Shown piece by piece: positions 37,244 through 46,011 of a DNA stretch of 56,316 bases. The stretch's first letter is position 1, and every line of letters begins with the position of its first letter. Origin of the DNA: Peptococcaceae bacterium. Lineage in GTDB: Bacteria; Bacillota; UBA994. Both the position numbers and the translations under genes were made by a program. The stretch is from positions 1 through 56,316 of the forward strand of contig JAGXSS010000077.1 of the NCBI GenBank assembly GCA_018334055.1, written 5' to 3'. A model generated the notes under the pieces. The model searched no databases and had not been told where the DNA came from. It saw nothing but the letters and a program-made list of their open reading frames with translations.

Positions 37244-38619
37244 TAATTGGCACCCCCAATGACGACTTTCTGGACGCGAACATGGGGCGAGCCCTCGGAG
37301 GTCGCCAAGGGGGATTGACTGCCCTTGCCACACCCGCCGGCATTATTATCGTAGAGGTAGTCGTCACCCACCATGTCTATATTGGCCAGGGTGGTGAAGA
37401 CATTGCCCGTCAAAGTGACATCCTTGACGAGTTCCGCGAGTTTCCCTTGGCGAATCATGTAGCCGTGACTGGCCGTAAAGGTAAACATCTCCCCATTGGT
37501 CTCGCCACCGTACCCGCCCACCGCATAGATGCCAAGCTCAATATCCTGTAGCATTTCGGCGAAAGAGCTACTGCCCCGGCCAATGCAGGTGGTGCGCATA
37601 CGTACAATAGGTGGGAAGCTGTAATCTAGGGCCCGCGCCGAACCGGTGGGTTTTTCACCCATCTTCGCGGCACTTTCGCGCGAATGGAGCCGCCCCACCA
37701 ATACCCCTTCTTTAATGAGGTCTGTTCTTTCGGTGGGCACGCCCTCATCGTCATAAAGTGAGGAACCCCTGTTGCCTCGCGCCAGTCCCGTATCGTAGAT
37801 GTTCAGGATTTCACCCCCGAAACGCTTGCCGAGGGTCATTATTTGGCGCATCTCTTCGTTTTCGGTGATACTATCGGCCTCGCTTAAGTGGCCAAAGGCC
37901 TCATGCACAAAGAGACCCGCCATGCTGGGATCAAGGATGACGGTATATTCCCCGCCCTTGACCGTCGGAGCAGCCAAAAGGTCGACGGCCAACTGGCAGG
38001 CCTTACGCAGTTCGTCCTCCTTGCCAAGCACACAAGCAAAATCGTTGCTGCTGCCGGTGCTCACTCCTTCTTGCACGGTGATACTGCCTCTGGTGGCGAT
38101 GGCGCGCATGCCACAGCCTATATCGACTTTTTCCTGGGAGATATAGGTTCCATCGGTGTTCGCAAAGAATATCTGGGTAGAGCGATCGAAGTAGCGCACC
38201 AAGGAGCTGGTTATGGATGGGTGATACCCTAGAATGATGTCGTTGTAACGAGCGAAGATGTTGACTTTTTCTTCTAGGGTGATGCCCTTGGGGTGGGTCA
38301 GCACCTCCGCGGCAATTTCCTGTACCACCACCGCAACATCGGCCATGTGGCTTTTCTCATTTTTTACCGCCCCGATAGCCGCCGCCTGCTCGCAGGCCAA
38401 GCGTACTTTTTGTTCGAGGTCAGCTAGACTGTTAAAGGAAACAAAGCCCCAACCTCCGTCCTTCTGAGCCCGCACATTGCCACCAAAGTTTAGGCTTTGC
38501 GCAATGTCATCGAGGTTGCGGCCCCGGTAGACAAGAGAGGTCTGGTGCGTTTCCTCGATGCGGATTTCGCAGTAATCTGCGTTGGCTCCCTCAAGGGCGC
38601 GAAAAACTAACTCCTTCAA
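37243..38619 (-). CDS. tldD: TldD zinc metalloprotease
   Basis: The 458-residue catalytic partner of PmbA has the zinc motif HEAFGH preceded by GLFVHEA, and the family segments YDDEGVPTERT and GGYGGETNGEMFTF. The start is TTG at 38619, 7 nt after a run of six G; no ATG fits better. It is the first of the two-gene tldD-pmbA operon. A 12-bp inverted repeat with a 20-nt loop lies upstream at 38639-38682. Confidence 0.93.
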   Translation of the reverse strand: MKELVFRALEGANADYCEIRIEETHQTSLVYRGRNLDDIAQSLNFGGNVRAQKDGGWGFVSFNSLADLEQKVRLACEQAAAIGAVKNEKSHMADVAVVVQEIAAEVLTHPKGITLEEKVNIFARYNDIILGYHPSITSSLVRYFDRSTQIFFANTDGTYISQEKVDIGCGMRAIATRGSITVQEGVSTGSSNDFACVLGKEDELRKACQLAVDLLAAPTVKGGEYTVILDPSMAGLFVHEAFGHLSEADSITENEEMRQIMTLGKRFGGEILNIYDTGLARGNRGSSLYDDEGVPTERTDLIKEGVLVGRLHSRESAAKMGEKPTGSARALDYSFPPIVRMRTTCIGRGSSSFAEMLQDIELGIYAVGGYGGETNGEMFTFTASHGYMIRQGKLAELVKDVTLTGNVFTTLANIDMVGDDYLYDNNAGGCGKGSQSPLATSEGSPHVRVQKVVIGGAN

Positions 38620-38638
38620 TTATTTACCCCCCACCAAA

Positions 38639-38682
38639 GATAATCTTCTGGTATCTATTATTTGCCACCGCAGAAGATTATC
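38639..38682. terminator. 12-bp inverted repeat between the DUF4349 gene and tldD
   Basis: GATAATCTTCTG (38639-38650) is exactly inverted at 38671-38682 with a 20-nt loop. It begins 12 bp after the DUF4349 stop and ends 20 bp before the tldD start. No T-run follows, so it may be a weak terminator or an operator for tldD. Confidence 0.4.
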
Positions 38683-38694
38683 CTGCCGGGAGCA

Positions 38695-39576
38695 CTATTT
38701 TTTGTAGCGGCGATATACCATGAGCGCTAATAAGAGTACAGGGACAATGAGCACCAACAGCGGCAGCATGGTTGTCACGAAAACCAACACTCCGGAAACT
38801 ATCTCAACCACTGTGTTGAGCCCCTGCCGATAGGCCGCGCTCAATCTGGCCCCTAGCCCGGCGAAGCCCACCGGCTTAGGAAGGACTGTGCCCCGCTCGG
38901 GGGTGAGCCGAAGCGACAGGGTCGCCATGTCCACGCTATGGGTCAGGAACTTGAGCCGTCCGGTGGTCTGCTCTATCTCGGTACGCACCCTCGTCAGGTG
39001 GCTTTCGACCTTAAGGAAGTCATCGATGGTATTAGCGCGGCGCAAGAGTTCAAGCAGGCGGGTTTCTTCCTGGCGCATGACGCTGAGGCGAGCTTCTAAA
39101 TCCATAAATTCCTCAGTGACGTCCTGGCGATTGGTGCTGCTGCTATCGAGAGTGCCTAGGGCAGAAAAAGACTGCATGGCCTCGGCTGCTTGGTCACTGG
39201 GGATGCGCACGATAAAATCCCAGAATTGATTTTCGGGGTGACTGTTAAAGTTGGCGCTCTGCACATAGCCCCCAAGCGCGGTGACAATCTCTAGGACCCT
39301 AAGCTGAGCGGCGTCGAGCTTAGGCACGGTGACGGCTAATTGGGAGTGCGTGACCACCTTGCGGTCGATGGCCTCGCTCGCGGCGAGGGTTCGTACCGCA
39401 TCGGTGGCGACAAAACCCTTGCTCCCGGTAACGGGGGGCGCCCCTGCCTCGCGGCCCCCGACCGTGCCTTGCTCCGTTGTACTGCCGAATGGGGTCAGGG
39501 CCATCAATAGACCCACAGTGCCAAGAGCAATGACGACTACAGCCACAGCGACAACGGGGATAACTTTAGAGCGCAT
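38695..39576 (-). CDS. DUF4349 membrane protein
   Basis: The 293-residue protein has one N-terminal membrane segment (about 5-28), a large extracytoplasmic domain and a C-terminal membrane segment followed by YRRYKK. The central part has the DUF4349 pattern: GGYVQSANF, a degenerate strand pair, DVTEEFMDLEARLSVMRQEE with predicted coiled coil, and VESHLTRVRTEIEQ. I chose the ATG at 39576 because GGAGGT lies 6 nt upstream; an upstream start adds 20 residues. The function of this family is unknown; it follows mtnN by 60 bp. Confidence 0.85.
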   Translation of the reverse strand: MRSKVIPVVAVAVVVIALGTVGLLMALTPFGSTTEQGTVGGREAGAPPVTGSKGFVATDAVRTLAASEAIDRKVVTHSQLAVTVPKLDAAQLRVLEIVTALGGYVQSANFNSHPENQFWDFIVRIPSDQAAEAMQSFSALGTLDSSSTNRQDVTEEFMDLEARLSVMRQEETRLLELLRRANTIDDFLKVESHLTRVRTEIEQTTGRLKFLTHSVDMATLSLRLTPERGTVLPKPVGFAGLGARLSAAYRQGLNTVVEIVSGVLVFVTTMLPLLVLIVPVLLLALMVYRRYKK

Positions 39577-39636
39577 ATCCATACCTCCATCTGTCTTTCC
39601 CTTATTGACGTTTGGCGCAGAACTTTGTTCCCCCAC

Positions 39637-40332
39637 TCAGTCTATGGCCTGCCTAGCCGCAATCATCTGCAAAATAACCGCACTCATGTTCTGCACTGCC
39701 AGATTCAAAAACTCACTGAAGACCTTGGCGGCCTGGCCATCGGCTTGATCGGAGATGCTGCGCAGCGCCACCCAAGGCACCTTGAACAGCAGGGCCACTT
39801 GCGCCCAGGCAGCAGTCTCCATGTCGACGCAGTCCCCATGAAAAAGTTCCCTGAGCCTCACGCCCTCTGCTCCGGCTACGAATCTATCTCCCGAGAGGAC
39901 AGTACCCGAGCGCACTTTAATGGTTAATCCCGCGTTTTCTCCGGCCTGCAGGGCCTCGCGCACCAAATTTTGGTCGGCGCTAAATAACTTCTTCCCTAGG
40001 ACGGGCACCATGCCCACTTCGTAGCCAAAGGCCGAGGCGTCCATGTCATGCTGCAGCGCGCCGCTACAAACAACCACATCGCCCAGCTGCAAATCCCTCG
40101 CGATGGCTCCCGCCACCCCTACGCCAATAACGGCCTTGAGGGGATGTAGAGAGAGCAGGTGGGCGAGCGCGGCGGCCGCGTTAACCTTGCCCACACCACA
40201 AACTACGGCCAAAATGTCATGCTTTCTAGCCCTATAGATAGTCCAGGGGCCACCGAAGTCGGTCGGTTCAAGGTCTAAGGCAGTGCGCAACCCCTCGAGC
40301 TCGGAGTGCATGGCGCAAACAATCCCTAACAT
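39637..40332 (-). CDS. mtnN: 5'-methylthioadenosine/S-adenosylhomocysteine nucleosidase
   Basis: This enzyme hydrolyses methylthioadenosine and S-adenosylhomocysteine to free adenine in the methyl cycle. The 231-residue protein has the N-terminal MLGIVCAMHSELE with catalytic Glu, GVGKVNAA, the substrate-binding VDMETAA and the catalytic Asp in SISDQAD. The ATG at 40332 lies 6 nt after GGGAGG; a TTG two codons upstream is less likely. It follows tnaA by 18 bp, so the two are probably co-transcribed. Confidence 0.94.
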   Translation of the reverse strand: MLGIVCAMHSELEGLRTALDLEPTDFGGPWTIYRARKHDILAVVCGVGKVNAAAALAHLLSLHPLKAVIGVGVAGAIARDLQLGDVVVCSGALQHDMDASAFGYEVGMVPVLGKKLFSADQNLVREALQAGENAGLTIKVRSGTVLSGDRFVAGAEGVRLRELFHGDCVDMETAAWAQVALLFKVPWVALRSISDQADGQAAKVFSEFLNLAVQNMSAVILQMIAARQAID

Positions 40333-40350
40333 GGTCAACCTCCCTAGCCT

Positions 40351-41733
40351 CTACTCGGCCATGCGTCTAAATTTGGCGGTAAAGTGGCGCAAAATAGGGG
40401 CCTCATACGTAAATTCAAGCCCGGCAATGTCGCTGCGGCGATCCCATACATTGGCGCAGGCCACAGCAATGACATCCATATGGCGATCGGTATAAACGCG
40501 CCGCGGTATGGTCAGGCGCAGCATTTCTAGCTTTGGGTAGTCGTGGTCATTGGTCGCTGGGTTTCGCCCGGCCAGGCAGGTGCCGATTTCTACTCCGCGC
40601 ACCCCGCCCTCGATGTAGAGCTCGACCCCGAGTGCCTGCGCGGGGAATTGACACTGCGGCAAGTGCGGCAAAAAACGCCGCGCATCGAGATAGACCGCAT
40701 GACCACCCACGGGCTCAATTATCGGCACCCCATATTTTAGGAGTAAGTCGCCGAGGTACTTGACTTGCCCCACACGGTAGGCTAAGTAATCTTCGTCGAT
40801 GACCTCACGCAATCCTCTCGCTATGGCCTCCATGTCGCGACCCGCCAAACCACCGTAGGTGGGAAACCCTTCAAATAGGACCGCCAAGCCGCTGGTCTGT
40901 TGATAAAGAGCGGCATCGCGCAGGGCGAGGAAGCCGCCGATATTGACGAGGGCGTCTTTCTTGGCGCTCATGGTGCAGCCGTCGGCGTAGCTGAACATCT
41001 CCCGCACAATTTCGGCCACCGTCTTCTCGCTATAGCCTGCCTCCCGCTGTTTTATGAAGTAGGCATTCTCGGCAAAACGACAGGCATCTATAAAAAAGGG
41101 TTTGTTAAATTTCTTGGCAACGGCACTGACACCACGAATATTACTCATGGAAACCGGCTGCCCGCCACCGCTATTGCAGGTGATGGTGAGCATCACCAGA
41201 GGTACTTTGGCGCTATGTTCGGCCAAGAAACTCTCTAATCTATCGAGGTCCATGTCGCCCTTAAAGGGATAAGGTGAGGTCGGATCAAAGGCCTCCTGCC
41301 GCACTAGGTCGACCGGTACCCCCCCCTTGTGCAGGACATGGGCCTTGGTAGTGTCAAAATGCATATTGTTAGGCACGAAATTGCCCGCGCGCAACAAGGT
41401 GTACAGCAGTAAATTCTCCGCCGCCCGACCTTGGTGGGTGGGAACAACGTGCGGAAAACCAAAAACATCCTCTACCGCGGATAACAAATTGTAGTAATTC
41501 TTGCTGCCGGCGTAGGCTTCGTCACCCAGCATAATGCCTGCCCATTGGTTGTCACTCATGGCGGAGGTGCCGCTGTCAGTCAAGAGATCAATATACACAT
41601 CTGTCGACTTTAAACCAAAGAGGTTGTAACCGGTGGCTTCTATTTTACGGGCTCTCTCTTCTCTGGTGGTCATGGTCACGGGTTCTACCACCTTGATGCG
41701 AAATGGCTCTGCTTGGGGTAATGGCCTAGTCAC
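40351..41733 (-). CDS. tnaA: Tryptophanase (tyrosine phenol-lyase family)
   Basis: This PLP-dependent beta-lyase degrades an aromatic amino acid to pyruvate and ammonia. The 460-residue protein is full length. PLP Lys is Lys259 in SAKKD. Tryptophanase and tyrosine phenol-lyase differ at known positions: Asp127 (NMHFDTTKAH) and Ile383 (GVEIG) match tryptophanase, where the phenol-lyase has Thr and Arg. So indole from tryptophan is the expected product, although much of the remaining sequence is equally close to the phenol-lyase. The start is GTG with GGAGGAG upstream. Three 22-bp repeats separate it from yvcK. Confidence 0.86.
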   Translation of the reverse strand: MTRPLPQAEPFRIKVVEPVTMTTREERARKIEATGYNLFGLKSTDVYIDLLTDSGTSAMSDNQWAGIMLGDEAYAGSKNYYNLLSAVEDVFGFPHVVPTHQGRAAENLLLYTLLRAGNFVPNNMHFDTTKAHVLHKGGVPVDLVRQEAFDPTSPYPFKGDMDLDRLESFLAEHSAKVPLVMLTITCNSGGGQPVSMSNIRGVSAVAKKFNKPFFIDACRFAENAYFIKQREAGYSEKTVAEIVREMFSYADGCTMSAKKDALVNIGGFLALRDAALYQQTSGLAVLFEGFPTYGGLAGRDMEAIARGLREVIDEDYLAYRVGQVKYLGDLLLKYGVPIIEPVGGHAVYLDARRFLPHLPQCQFPAQALGVELYIEGGVRGVEIGTCLAGRNPATNDHDYPKLEMLRLTIPRRVYTDRHMDVIAVACANVWDRRSDIAGLEFTYEAPILRHFTAKFRRMAE

Positions 41734-41750
41734 GATGCATTCTCCTCCAC

Positions 41751-41816
41751 TTGTTTACTCTACTCTTATCTATTGTTTACTCTACGCTTATCTATTGTTT
41801 ACTCTACTCTTACCTA
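41751..41816. repeat. Three tandem 22-bp repeats between yvcK and tnaA
   Basis: The units are 41751-41772, 41773-41794 and 41795-41816, each beginning TTGTTTACTC; unit 2 and unit 3 differ from unit 1 by one base each. The last unit contains the yvcK stop codon. The 22-bp period is two helical turns, so bound proteins would line up on one face of the DNA. It lies just upstream of the tnaA ribosome site on the transcribed side. Confidence 0.9.
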
Positions 41817-43112
41817 TCTGCTGCGCCGCTTGGCAGGCAGCGTGCGCATAATGACCGCACGCATCAGGCGCCGCGCCAGCTTCTTAGAATCATGGTGCAA
41901 GAGGCTCCCCCCCTCGAGTAATTCACCCGTCACTACCTTGACCCCTATTTGCTGTAACCGGCTGTGGTCTATGGTTACAGGCAGTGATTGGGCCTCGCGG
42001 TACTTCGCGGCAAGTTCCGGCTTGATGGGTTCCGCATTGACCACGATATAGTCAATGATTTTTCCCCCGACGAATTTATGGATGGTGGCCACATGGTCGG
42101 CGGCGGTCAAACCGGTGGTCTCCCCCGGCTGGGTCATGATATTGCACACATAGACGATTATGGCCGGAGTTTCTAACAGAGCCTGGCTGACGCCCTTCAC
42201 CAAGAGATTAGGGATGACCGAGGTATACAGGGAACCGGGACCCAAGATAATGGCATCGGCTTCCCGAATGGCCCGCAAAACCTCGGGCAGGGGCAAGGCA
42301 TCCGCGGGCTCAAGGAACATGTCCACAATCTGCCCATTGCACTGCCCGACCTTGGTCTCGCCCACCACGCGGCTGCCATCCTTGAGCAAGGCATGCAGCT
42401 GTACGGGAGAATCGGTGACGGGTAGCACCTGTCCCTTAACCGCCAGAACCTTGCCAAACTCCTTGACCGCCACTTTGAAATCCCCGGTGATGCTGGTCAT
42501 GGCCACAATAAGCAAATTTCCAAAACTATGTCCCGCCAGCTCTCCCTCCGCAAAGCGGTACTGAAAGAGCTGTTCGAGCAATGGCTCGGTATCGGCTAGC
42601 GCCAGCACGCAGTTCCTGATGTCCCCCGGCGGCAGCACCCCAAGGTCGCTCCGCAATCGCCCCGAGCTCCCCCCATCATCCGCCACGGTAACCACGGCAG
42701 TGATATTGCTGGTGTACTGCTTTAAGCCGCGGAGCAGCACCGCCAGTCCCGTGCCACCACCAATGGCCACCATGCGGGGTCCACTTTGCCGCAAACGGCG
42801 CTCAAACAACACATCGATGAGATGGTTGTCATGCTCTGGGGCTAAGGTGTGGAGTATCGTAACCATGATTGACCTGATAGCTATGAGGACAAAGATAAGA
42901 CCCACTGCCATTAACGAAAAACCCCAAAACATCGGTGGCGGACCGCCATAGATGAATCCTAGAAAAAGCAAGAATTTACTCTCCACATAACCGACAATCT
43001 CTCTTCCCCATAGCAACCCAAGCCCCGTCACAAAGAAAAAAAGGCCAAGTAACGCCAAAAAAACCCACCGCTTGATGCAGAGCCCGGGGTACAACCACTT
43101 CCAAAGCCGCAA
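41814..43112 (-). CDS. yvcK: YvcK/CofD-family gluconeogenesis factor with membrane anchor
   Basis: The 432-residue protein has two N-terminal hydrophobic segments (about 17-36 and 58-80), then the CofD-like nucleotide-binding fold: AIGGGTGLAVLLRGLK, VTVADDGGSSGRLR, PPGDIRNC and ILGPGSLYTS. YvcK binds UDP-sugars and affects cell-wall metabolism and growth on gluconeogenic carbon. The long form with membrane segments occurs in Clostridia. It follows rapZ by 2 bp, as in Bacillus, but whiA is not next to it. Confidence 0.94.
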   Translation of the reverse strand: MRLWKWLYPGLCIKRWVFLALLGLFFFVTGLGLLWGREIVGYVESKFLLFLGFIYGGPPPMFWGFSLMAVGLIFVLIAIRSIMVTILHTLAPEHDNHLIDVLFERRLRQSGPRMVAIGGGTGLAVLLRGLKQYTSNITAVVTVADDGGSSGRLRSDLGVLPPGDIRNCVLALADTEPLLEQLFQYRFAEGELAGHSFGNLLIVAMTSITGDFKVAVKEFGKVLAVKGQVLPVTDSPVQLHALLKDGSRVVGETKVGQCNGQIVDMFLEPADALPLPEVLRAIREADAIILGPGSLYTSVIPNLLVKGVSQALLETPAIIVYVCNIMTQPGETTGLTAADHVATIHKFVGGKIIDYIVVNAEPIKPELAAKYREAQSLPVTIDHSRLQQIGVKVVTGELLEGGSLLHHDSKKLARRLMRAVIMRTLPAKRRSR

Positions 43113-43114
43113 GG

Positions 43115-43993
43115 CTAAACCCCCTCGCTGATGTGGCGATGCTCAACCAGCACGCGATGACGACCCTGGTGCAGTACCTCGCGCAGACTCTCCACCATGG
43201 CCACCGAGCGGTGCCTGCCCCCCGTGCAACCTAGGGCCACTACCACCTGCGCCTTGCCCTCCTTGATGCAGTGAGGAAGGACAAAGACCAAGACCTTGTA
43301 GATTAAGGCCACGTACTCAGCCGCGTGAGGGTCTTTCATCACAAACTCGCGAATGGCAGCATCTAGTCCGGTGAGGTGCTTGAGCTCTGGCACATAGAAT
43401 GGGTTCGGCAGGAAGCGGCAGTCAAAAACAAAATCTGCGTCTAGCGGGAGGCCATGTTTATACCCAAAAGAAACTGCTCGCACGAGACAGCTTTGGGCAT
43501 CATCCCCCTTAAGAAACAAAGATTGCAACTCATGTTTAAGCTCCGCCGGTTTTAAGGCCGAAGTATCGATAACTTTATCTGCCCTCTCGCGCAGTGGCTT
43601 AAGGGCCTCTCTTTCCTGCCTTATCCCATCCTGAATGCTGCCTTCGCCGCTTAAGGGGTGGCGCCGCCGCGTCTCTTTAAACCGACGGATGAGAACTTCA
43701 TCCGTCGCCTCGAGGAAGAGCACCTCGTGCGGCCATTCGTGGTAGCGCAAGTAGGCCAGCGCATCATGCAGCGCACCAAAAAACTCCCCGCCTCTGATAT
43801 CCATGACGAGGGCGACCTTGGTTATTTTGCCACCGGATTGCGCACAGAGCTCAGCAAACTTCGGCACTAAGGCTGGGGGAAGATTATCGACGCAAAAGTA
43901 TTCAGCATCTTCGAGTAGGCGGATGGCCTGCGACTTGCCGGCACCGGAAAGACCAGTGATGATGACAAACTTAACGCCCTGCTTCACACCCAC
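43115..43993 (-). CDS. rapZ: RapZ/YvcJ nucleotide-binding adapter protein
   Basis: This 292-residue P-loop protein begins with VKFVIITGLSGAGKSQAIRL (Walker A) and has the C-terminal RapZ domain ending in CTGGRHRSVAMVESL. In E. coli the homologue guides RNase E to small RNAs; in Bacillus the role of YvcJ is less clear (competence, nucleotide hydrolysis). I chose GTG 43993 because GGGGGT is 6 nt upstream; the frame is open 11 codons further into the PHP gene. It lies between the PHP and yvcK genes. Confidence 0.93.
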   Translation of the reverse strand: MGVKQGVKFVIITGLSGAGKSQAIRLLEDAEYFCVDNLPPALVPKFAELCAQSGGKITKVALVMDIRGGEFFGALHDALAYLRYHEWPHEVLFLEATDEVLIRRFKETRRRHPLSGEGSIQDGIRQEREALKPLRERADKVIDTSALKPAELKHELQSLFLKGDDAQSCLVRAVSFGYKHGLPLDADFVFDCRFLPNPFYVPELKHLTGLDAAIREFVMKDPHAAEYVALIYKVLVFVLPHCIKEGKAQVVVALGCTGGRHRSVAMVESLREVLHQGRHRVLVEHRHISEGV

Positions 43994-44006
43994 AGCCCTA
44001 CCCCCT

Positions 44007-44744
44007 TTATGCCAACAGCGAAGCAAATCTCTTCTTGCCGCGCTTAGCTAAAAATTTGCGTACGCCATCCGCTGTATGGTTAAGAATCTGTTCGGGCAAG
44101 ATGCCGCAACTTGTGGCCAGAGCAAAGGCGTGGCTGACATCCCCCACCTGCCACGGAGTATGGGCATCGCTACCGAGCACGATGGGGACCCCGTACTCCA
44201 AAGCCAGTGCTCCCAACTCTTGACAATTAACCTCGCTCCCGCGCCGATAGGGAGAAACGAGGGAGGAGTTGTTCATTTCCATGGCCATGCCGGCCTCGGC
44301 GAGAGCCTCAACAAAGGCCCGATGGTGGATTGGGAAGCGCGGATTGCCGGGGTGGACAATGACATCTGCTAAACCGGAATGGATGGCGCCGAGCAGGGCC
44401 GCCGTGTTCTCGTCGCGCGACCGCGGCGCCCAGCAGTCATCATGCAGACCCACCGCCACCCAATCGAGCATCTCGAGAAAATGGGGCTCTAAATCCAAGG
44501 ACCCATGCTCATCAATAATGTTCGCTTCAATTCCGCGCAACACCTCCACCCCCTCAATAAAAGGCGGCAGCCACACCAAGGTGGTGAAATAATATTTGTG
44601 GGGCCCCCCCGGCAAAGCGGGACCGTGGTCAGTAATGATGATCAGGTCCAGATCTTTACTACTGGCGGCTTTCGCCATCTCCCAGATTGTACCGCAGGCA
44701 TGTCCGCTGCTAATGGTATGCATGTGGGTATCGGCTTTAAACAC
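44007..44744 (-). CDS. PHP-domain phosphoesterase, YcdX-like
   Basis: The 245-residue protein has the PHP trinuclear metal site: DTHMHT at the N-terminus, TDHGPA, EANI, H in GLHDD, HPGNP and the C-terminal GSDAH. The segment GHACGTIWEMAKAA is typical of the YcdX branch, a zinc phosphatase of unknown natural substrate. It starts an operon with rapZ and yvcK. A TATAAT (minus strand) occurs about 30 bp upstream, but without a good -35. Confidence 0.9.
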   Translation of the reverse strand: MFKADTHMHTISSGHACGTIWEMAKAASSKDLDLIIITDHGPALPGGPHKYYFTTLVWLPPFIEGVEVLRGIEANIIDEHGSLDLEPHFLEMLDWVAVGLHDDCWAPRSRDENTAALLGAIHSGLADVIVHPGNPRFPIHHRAFVEALAEAGMAMEMNNSSLVSPYRRGSEVNCQELGALALEYGVPIVLGSDAHTPWQVGDVSHAFALATSCGILPEQILNHTADGVRKFLAKRGKKRFASLLA

Positions 44745-44870
44745 ACAATCACCCCCAAGTTAATCTTTCTGCCTACATTATAACCCATTGTCCATTTTTT
44801 TGCTCTCGTTAGTTTGACCGCCACTCATCGATAGGAGGGGCCAGAAACCTATGAAGCGTAGGGCTTTTAG

Positions 44871-44926
44871 GTAGCGGCGTGACAACCCAAGAACCGCGAG
44901 GTCGCCGGCTTTTGTGCCGGCGCTAC
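44871..44926. repeat. REP-like palindromic element
   Basis: GTAGCG at 44871-44876 and CGCTAC at 44921-44926 bound a 56-bp block with an internal hairpin CGCCGGC/GCCGGCG (44903-44909 and 44916-44922). A related hairpin followed by CGCTAC occurs at 55044-55066. The rest of the 316-bp interval 44745-45060 shows no gene; an imperfect repeat of TGTCCATTTTT occurs at about 44789 and 44933. Confidence 0.4.
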
Positions 44927-45060
44927 AGCATCTGTCCATTTTTCGCTCGCGCATCTTTGCCGGTGCCTAATATTCCGAAAAGTATGTGTGTTTTTTGCGG
45001 CATTATGATATTATTTATTTCAAAGAATTCTTTCTACATAAAACAAAAGGGAGGCCTGTC

Positions 45061-46011
45061 ATGAAACGCATTCTATTCGTCGCCCTCGCCTTGGTTATCG
45101 TACTGTCCGTCATGCTCACCGGCTGTCAACCTCAGGCTCAGTTCCTCACTATCGCCACCGGGGGCACCGCCGGGGTCTACTTCCCATTAGGGGGAGCACT
45201 GGCCCAGATCCTCAACCAGAACATTCGAGGCATGGAGGCCAATGCCCGCTCCACCGGCGCCTCGGTCGCCAATGTCAACCTGATGACGGCCAAAGAAGTT
45301 GAAGTTGCCTTCATGCAAAATGACATCGCCTACTACGGTTTCACCGGAACAGAAATGTTTGTCGGCAAAAAGAACGACCAACTGCGCGGCATCGCCTCGA
45401 TCTACCCCGAAGTAGTCCAGATCATTGCCACCGAGGCCTCCGGCATTCGCTCCATTGCCGACCTTAGGGGCAAGAGAGTGAGCGTGGGTGCTGCCGGTAG
45501 CGGAGTGGAGGCGAATGCGCGGCAAATTCTCAATGCCTTTGGCATCCAGTACGCCGACCTATTAAAAGCTGATTTTCTCTCTTTTGCTGAAGCCAGCGCC
45601 AACATGCGCGACGGCCACCTCGATGCCGCCTTTGTCACCTCAGGCGTGCCCACCGCCGCCGTCATTGAAATGGCAACTTCGCTTCCGGTTAGGCTAATCC
45701 CCATTACCGGACCGGAAGTACAAGCCTTGCGCACCCAGTTCCCCTTCTACATGGAGACCAAGATTCCGGCTGGCACCTACGCCGGGCAGACTGCAGAAGT
45801 GCCAACTCTCGCCGTTAAGGCCTTGCTCGTAGTCAGGGCTGATCTCAGCGAGCGCTTGGTGTACGACATCACCAAGGCTCTGTTCAACAATTTGCCAGCC
45901 TTTGGGGCCGCCCACGTCCGCGGCAAGGATCTCGCTATCGCCACAGCCCAAGAAAACATGCCCATACCTTTGCACCCCGGGGCCATTAAATTCTACCGGG
46001 AAAGACGGTAG
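45061..46011 (+). CDS. TAXI-type TRAP transporter solute-binding lipoprotein
   Basis: This 316-residue extracytoplasmic binding protein has lipobox VMLTGC (Cys near residue 21) and the TAXI family signature IATGGTAGVYFPLGGALAQI. It also has ADLRGKRVSVGAAGSGVE. Start at ATG 45061 with AAAGGGAGG upstream; 25 codons further upstream are open but precede the signal peptide. Members bind carboxylates such as glutamate or related acids; substrate here unknown. It is the first gene of the transporter operon; its stop overlaps the next start. Confidence 0.94.
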   Translation: MKRILFVALALVIVLSVMLTGCQPQAQFLTIATGGTAGVYFPLGGALAQILNQNIRGMEANARSTGASVANVNLMTAKEVEVAFMQNDIAYYGFTGTEMFVGKKNDQLRGIASIYPEVVQIIATEASGIRSIADLRGKRVSVGAAGSGVEANARQILNAFGIQYADLLKADFLSFAEASANMRDGHLDAAFVTSGVPTAAVIEMATSLPVRLIPITGPEVQALRTQFPFYMETKIPAGTYAGQTAEVPTLAVKALLVVRADLSERLVYDITKALFNNLPAFGAAHVRGKDLAIATAQENMPIPLHPGAIKFYRERR

